Shown: one piece after another, positions 8,266 to 9,998 of the stretch | How the letters are laid out: each line of letters starts with the position of its first letter | Numbering within the stretch: position 1 is the first letter of the stretch | Made by a program: the position numbers and the translations under genes | The notes under the pieces: model-generated | Seen by the model: the letters and a program-made list of their open reading frames with translations, nothing else | What the model was told of the DNA's origin: nothing | Database searches by the model: none | From: Holophaga sp. | Lineage (GTDB): Bacteria; Acidobacteriota; Holophagae; Holophagales; Holophagaceae | NCBI GenBank assembly: GCA_030691225.1 | Contig: JAUYES010000170.1 | Coordinates: 1-9,998, forward strand | DNA: 9,998 bases | Reading direction: 5' to 3'

Positions 8266-8387
8266 AAATTGCTTTTCTTGCTTAGGTCCACGGAGCCTTT
8301 CTCTTCGCCTACAAAGGCGTGCGCCACGTCGCGCAATCCCGTCGTCACAACGTCTTCTCCCGAAAACAAAACGAAGCAAAGAAAATG

Positions 8388-8417
8388 GCCACCGATGAAC
8401 ACCGATGGACACCGATG
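8388..8417 (-). repeat. Right arm: exact inverted copy of the left arm
   Basis: The 30 bases are the exact reverse complement of 8236-8265, on the plus strand showing three CACCGATG octamers spaced 10 bp apart. It is followed by a run of seven A (8418-8424), which is a T run in the minus-strand transcript coming from the kinase gene. Confidence 0.88.
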
Positions 8418-8441
8418 AAAAAAAGCAAAGAGGCAAAAAGC

Positions 8442-9998
8442 TCATCGCGCCTCCTTGGCCCGACCTTTGAGCGCCAGGGGAAGAGTAAACCGGAAGCAGG
8501 TGCCGTGTCCGGCTCCTTCGGATTCCAACCAGATTCGCCCTTCGTTCAGTTCCACGATGCGCTTCACCAGCGCGAGCCCTAGCCCAGTGCCTTCGCTGGC
8601 GGCGTCCAGTTGTTCGAAGAGGCCAAAGACCTTGTCCTGAAACTTGGGATCGATGCCCAGGCCGTTATCACGCACGAAAAACACGGTATCCACGCCCGCC
8701 CCCTCGGCACCCAATTCGATCCTGGGCGCGGGTTGCTCACCCATGTACTTCACAGCATTCTCGACCAGGTTTTGCCAGATCTCCTCTAGCCGCGGGCGAT
8801 CCCCGAAAAGCGTGATGGCTGGTACTTCGACCTTGATCTCAACCCCTCGGGTCGAGATTGCCCCGGCCACGGCAGCCAGGGCCTCGGCGATGAGATCGGC
8901 CAGATCTACCCGCACCGGCGGATTTACCACCCGACCCACGCGCGAAACCTCCAGCAGATCGTCCAATAGGCGCCCCATCTTGCCCGTGGCATTGCGGATG
9001 AAGTCCATGTCCTTGGCCACCCGCTCGGCCCTGCCTTGTTCCAGGTCCTGCTCCAAGTAGCCCAGGAAGGTCCGCACCGTCACTAATGGGCTCTTCAGAT
9101 CATGAGAGATCATGTAGGTGAAGCGCTCCATTTCTGCGTTCTTCTGCTTGAGTTCCTCCTCCCGGTGTTTGCGCTCTGTGATGTCTTCGAAGACCGTCGC
9201 GAATTGACCCTTTTTGGGCGAAATTACAGAAATGCGGAAGTGCTTCTCGAGAGGTGGGAAAAAAGTCTCGAAGGCGTACGGCTCACCACCCAGAGCCACT
9301 TGGCTGAATTCCGCCAAATAGGGCGGCTCCACGGTTCCGTAGATCTCGGTGCCCAGCAGGCCCGGCGCAGTGGCTGCGGCCAGCCCGGTGTGGGTTTCGT
9401 AGGCCGGGTTCACCGCCAACAGCCGGTAGTCCACCACCTTGCCCGCGGCATCGGTCACGAGTTCATGCAGGGCCACGCCCTCCGTCAGGTTTTCGAAGAG
9501 CGTGCGGAATTTCTGTTCGCTTTCGTGCAGTGCCTGTTTCGCCTGTTTGCGCTCCGTGATATCGGTGGCCGCCGCGTAGATTAGGTTTCCTTGGGGCCGC
9601 GACCGCCATTCAATCCATCGATAGGAACCGTCTTTGCAGCGGTATCGATTCTCAAAGCTTGTCACTTGCTCCTGTGCATCGAGTCTTGACATGGCAGCAA
9701 GGGTGCCTTCCATGTCTTCGGGATGCACCAACTCAAGAAACGAACGCCCTTCAAGATCCTGTAGCGAGTACCCAAGAACCTTTTCCCATTCGGGATTCAA
9801 CCGGAGAAAGTGGCCGCCGGTATCCGCGATGCACAGCAGATCCAGGCTCGAGGAAAAATAGCGTTCCAATTCGGCGTTCTTCTCGCGCAAGGCTTCTTCT
9901 GCCGCCATTCGCTCGGTGATATCGCGTGCCGTGCCTTCTAAACCCGTGACCAAGCCCAGTTCGTTTCGGGTCGGCACCGCACTCGAGGTATGCCACTT
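8442..9998 (-). CDS. PAS-domain sensor histidine kinase (5' partial), Cph1/bacteriophytochrome-type core
   Basis: The frame is open to the window edge, giving 518 visible residues; the first visible residues (KWHTSSAVPTRN...TARDITER) are already the C-terminal PAC part of a PAS domain, so the GTG at 9975-9977 is not the true start. Numbering from the edge: two more PAS domains at about 37-150 and 158-277, each ending DITERK; HisKA at about 284-355 with SHDLKSP (H299); HATPase with N-box N414 (LVENAVKY), G1 DNGLGI (from D444), F-box FGLFEQL and G2 EGTGLGL (469-475). No receiver is fused at the C-terminus. This kinase subtype commonly works with Rcp1-like receivers, and one is the next gene downstream. 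No membrane helix is visible, but the N-terminus is missing, so the stimulus and location are unknown. Confidence 0.92.
   Translation of the reverse strand, partial: KWHTSSAVPTRNELGLVTGLEGTARDITERMAAEEALREKNAELERYFSSSLDLLCIADTGGHFLRLNPEWEKVLGYSLQDLEGRSFLELVHPEDMEGTLAAMSRLDAQEQVTSFENRYRCKDGSYRWIEWRSRPQGNLIYAAATDITERKQAKQALHESEQKFRTLFENLTEGVALHELVTDAAGKVVDYRLLAVNPAYETHTGLAAATAPGLLGTEIYGTVEPPYLAEFSQVALGGEPYAFETFFPPLEKHFRISVISPKKGQFATVFEDITERKHREEELKQKNAEMERFTYMISHDLKSPLVTVRTFLGYLEQDLEQGRAERVAKDMDFIRNATGKMGRLLDDLLEVSRVGRVVNPPVRVDLADLIAEALAAVAGAISTRGVEIKVEVPAITLFGDRPRLEEIWQNLVENAVKYMGEQPAPRIELGAEGAGVDTVFFVRDNGLGIDPKFQDKVFGLFEQLDAASEGTGLGLALVKRIVELNEGRIWLESEGAGHGTCFRFTLPLALKGRAKEAR

Larger units (their letters stand above)
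8236..8417. repeat. 182-bp inverted-repeat element (REP/MITE-like)
   Basis: Two perfectly complementary 30-bp arms (8236-8265 and 8388-8417) enclose 122 bp. Pairing continues imperfectly inside the arms: TTTTCTTGCTT at 8273-8283 against AAGCAAAGAAAA at 8374-8385, with one bulge. Within the spacer a small hairpin CGCCT-ACAA-AGGCG sits at 8306-8319. The transcript of either strand could fold into a long hairpin. No transposase lies nearby and no target-site duplication is evident beside the arms. A 9-bp direct repeat, AAGCAAAGA, occurs on both sides of the right arm (8374-8382 and 8423-8431). It resembles intergenic palindromic repeats of environmental bacteria that read 'TDEHRWTP' when translated; that comparison is from memory. 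Confidence 0.82.
8132..8441. other. 310-bp intergenic region between kinase and receiver genes
   Basis: This is the only stretch of about 300 bases without a gene. Reading along the minus strand from the kinase stop, it holds two T-rich runs, then the inverted-repeat element (8236-8417), then about 100 bases leading to the receiver ribosome site. The leader has an A/T-rich patch around 8165-8176 that could form part of a promoter, but I do not see a convincing -35/-10 pair. Short open frames on both strands are repeat-derived (they read out peptides such as TDEHRWTPM) and are not supported as genes. The region may interrupt transcription between kinase and receiver or give the downstream genes their own control; the sequence alone does not decide. 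Confidence 0.6.

Noticed and set aside
8236..8417. CRISPR-like array
   Set aside because: The units are 10 bp, back to back with no spacers, and the two arrays are inverted to each other; this is a palindrome, not a CRISPR.
8236..8417. Complete insertion sequence
   Set aside because: The 122-bp interior is too short to encode a transposase, and no clear target-site duplication flanks the arms.
8128..8445. Short open frames on both strands across the intergenic repeat
   Set aside because: Both read through the palindrome and produce repeat-type peptides (VHRW / DEHRWTP); one overlaps the start of the receiver gene. No domain or conservation can be argued.
9975..9977. GTG as the true start of the rightmost kinase
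   Set aside because: The frame stays open to the window edge and the upstream residues (KWHTSSA) continue a typical PAC domain, so the gene is simply cut by the window.

Overview
The window suggests a sensory-rich, free-living Gram-negative bacterium with moderately GC-rich DNA. The grounds are long multi-PAS histidine kinases in tandem, one kinase with a predicted periplasmic sensor domain, and a palindromic intergenic repeat of a kind I associate from memory with environmental genomes. No rRNA, tRNA or phylogenetic marker is present, so I do not assign a phylum.

Layout: (1) Positions 1-422, plus strand: the last codons of a histone-deacetylase / acetylpolyamine-amidohydrolase family gene, overlapping by 4 nt (ATGA) a small GNAT-type acetyltransferase gene. 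(2) Positions 423-549: a short gap between convergent genes, with at most a weak hairpin. (3) Positions 550-9998, minus strand: four consecutive signalling genes read right to left. They are a PAS/PAS histidine kinase with no receiver in the visible part (5' end beyond the window), a stand-alone Rcp1-like receiver protein, a 1216-residue REC-PAS-GAF-PAS-PAS-PAS-kinase-REC hybrid, and a 1158-residue membrane hybrid kinase with an NMT1/THI5-like solute-binding domain, three PAS domains and a C-terminal receiver. (4) Positions 8132-8441: the only long non-coding stretch. It carries an inverted repeat with perfect 30-bp arms, each made of three 10-bp units.

How the genes may work together: the last three minus-strand genes are packed tightly (17-bp gap, then a 4-nt GTGA overlap) and look like one operon. 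The first kinase is in the same orientation but 310 bp upstream, across the repeat. Kinase 8442-9998 followed by receiver 7691-8131 is the familiar Cph1/Rcp1-type arrangement. The two hybrids add three receivers and two kinase cores, giving four receivers and three kinases in the window. None of the visible proteins has a DNA-binding, cyclic-di-GMP or HPt output domain, so the output must lie outside the window or act through protein contacts. Each component belongs to a known family. I see no strong evidence of a wholly new system; the most unusual items are the solute-binding-domain hybrid kinase, the receiver-rich and output-free operon, and the inverted repeat.
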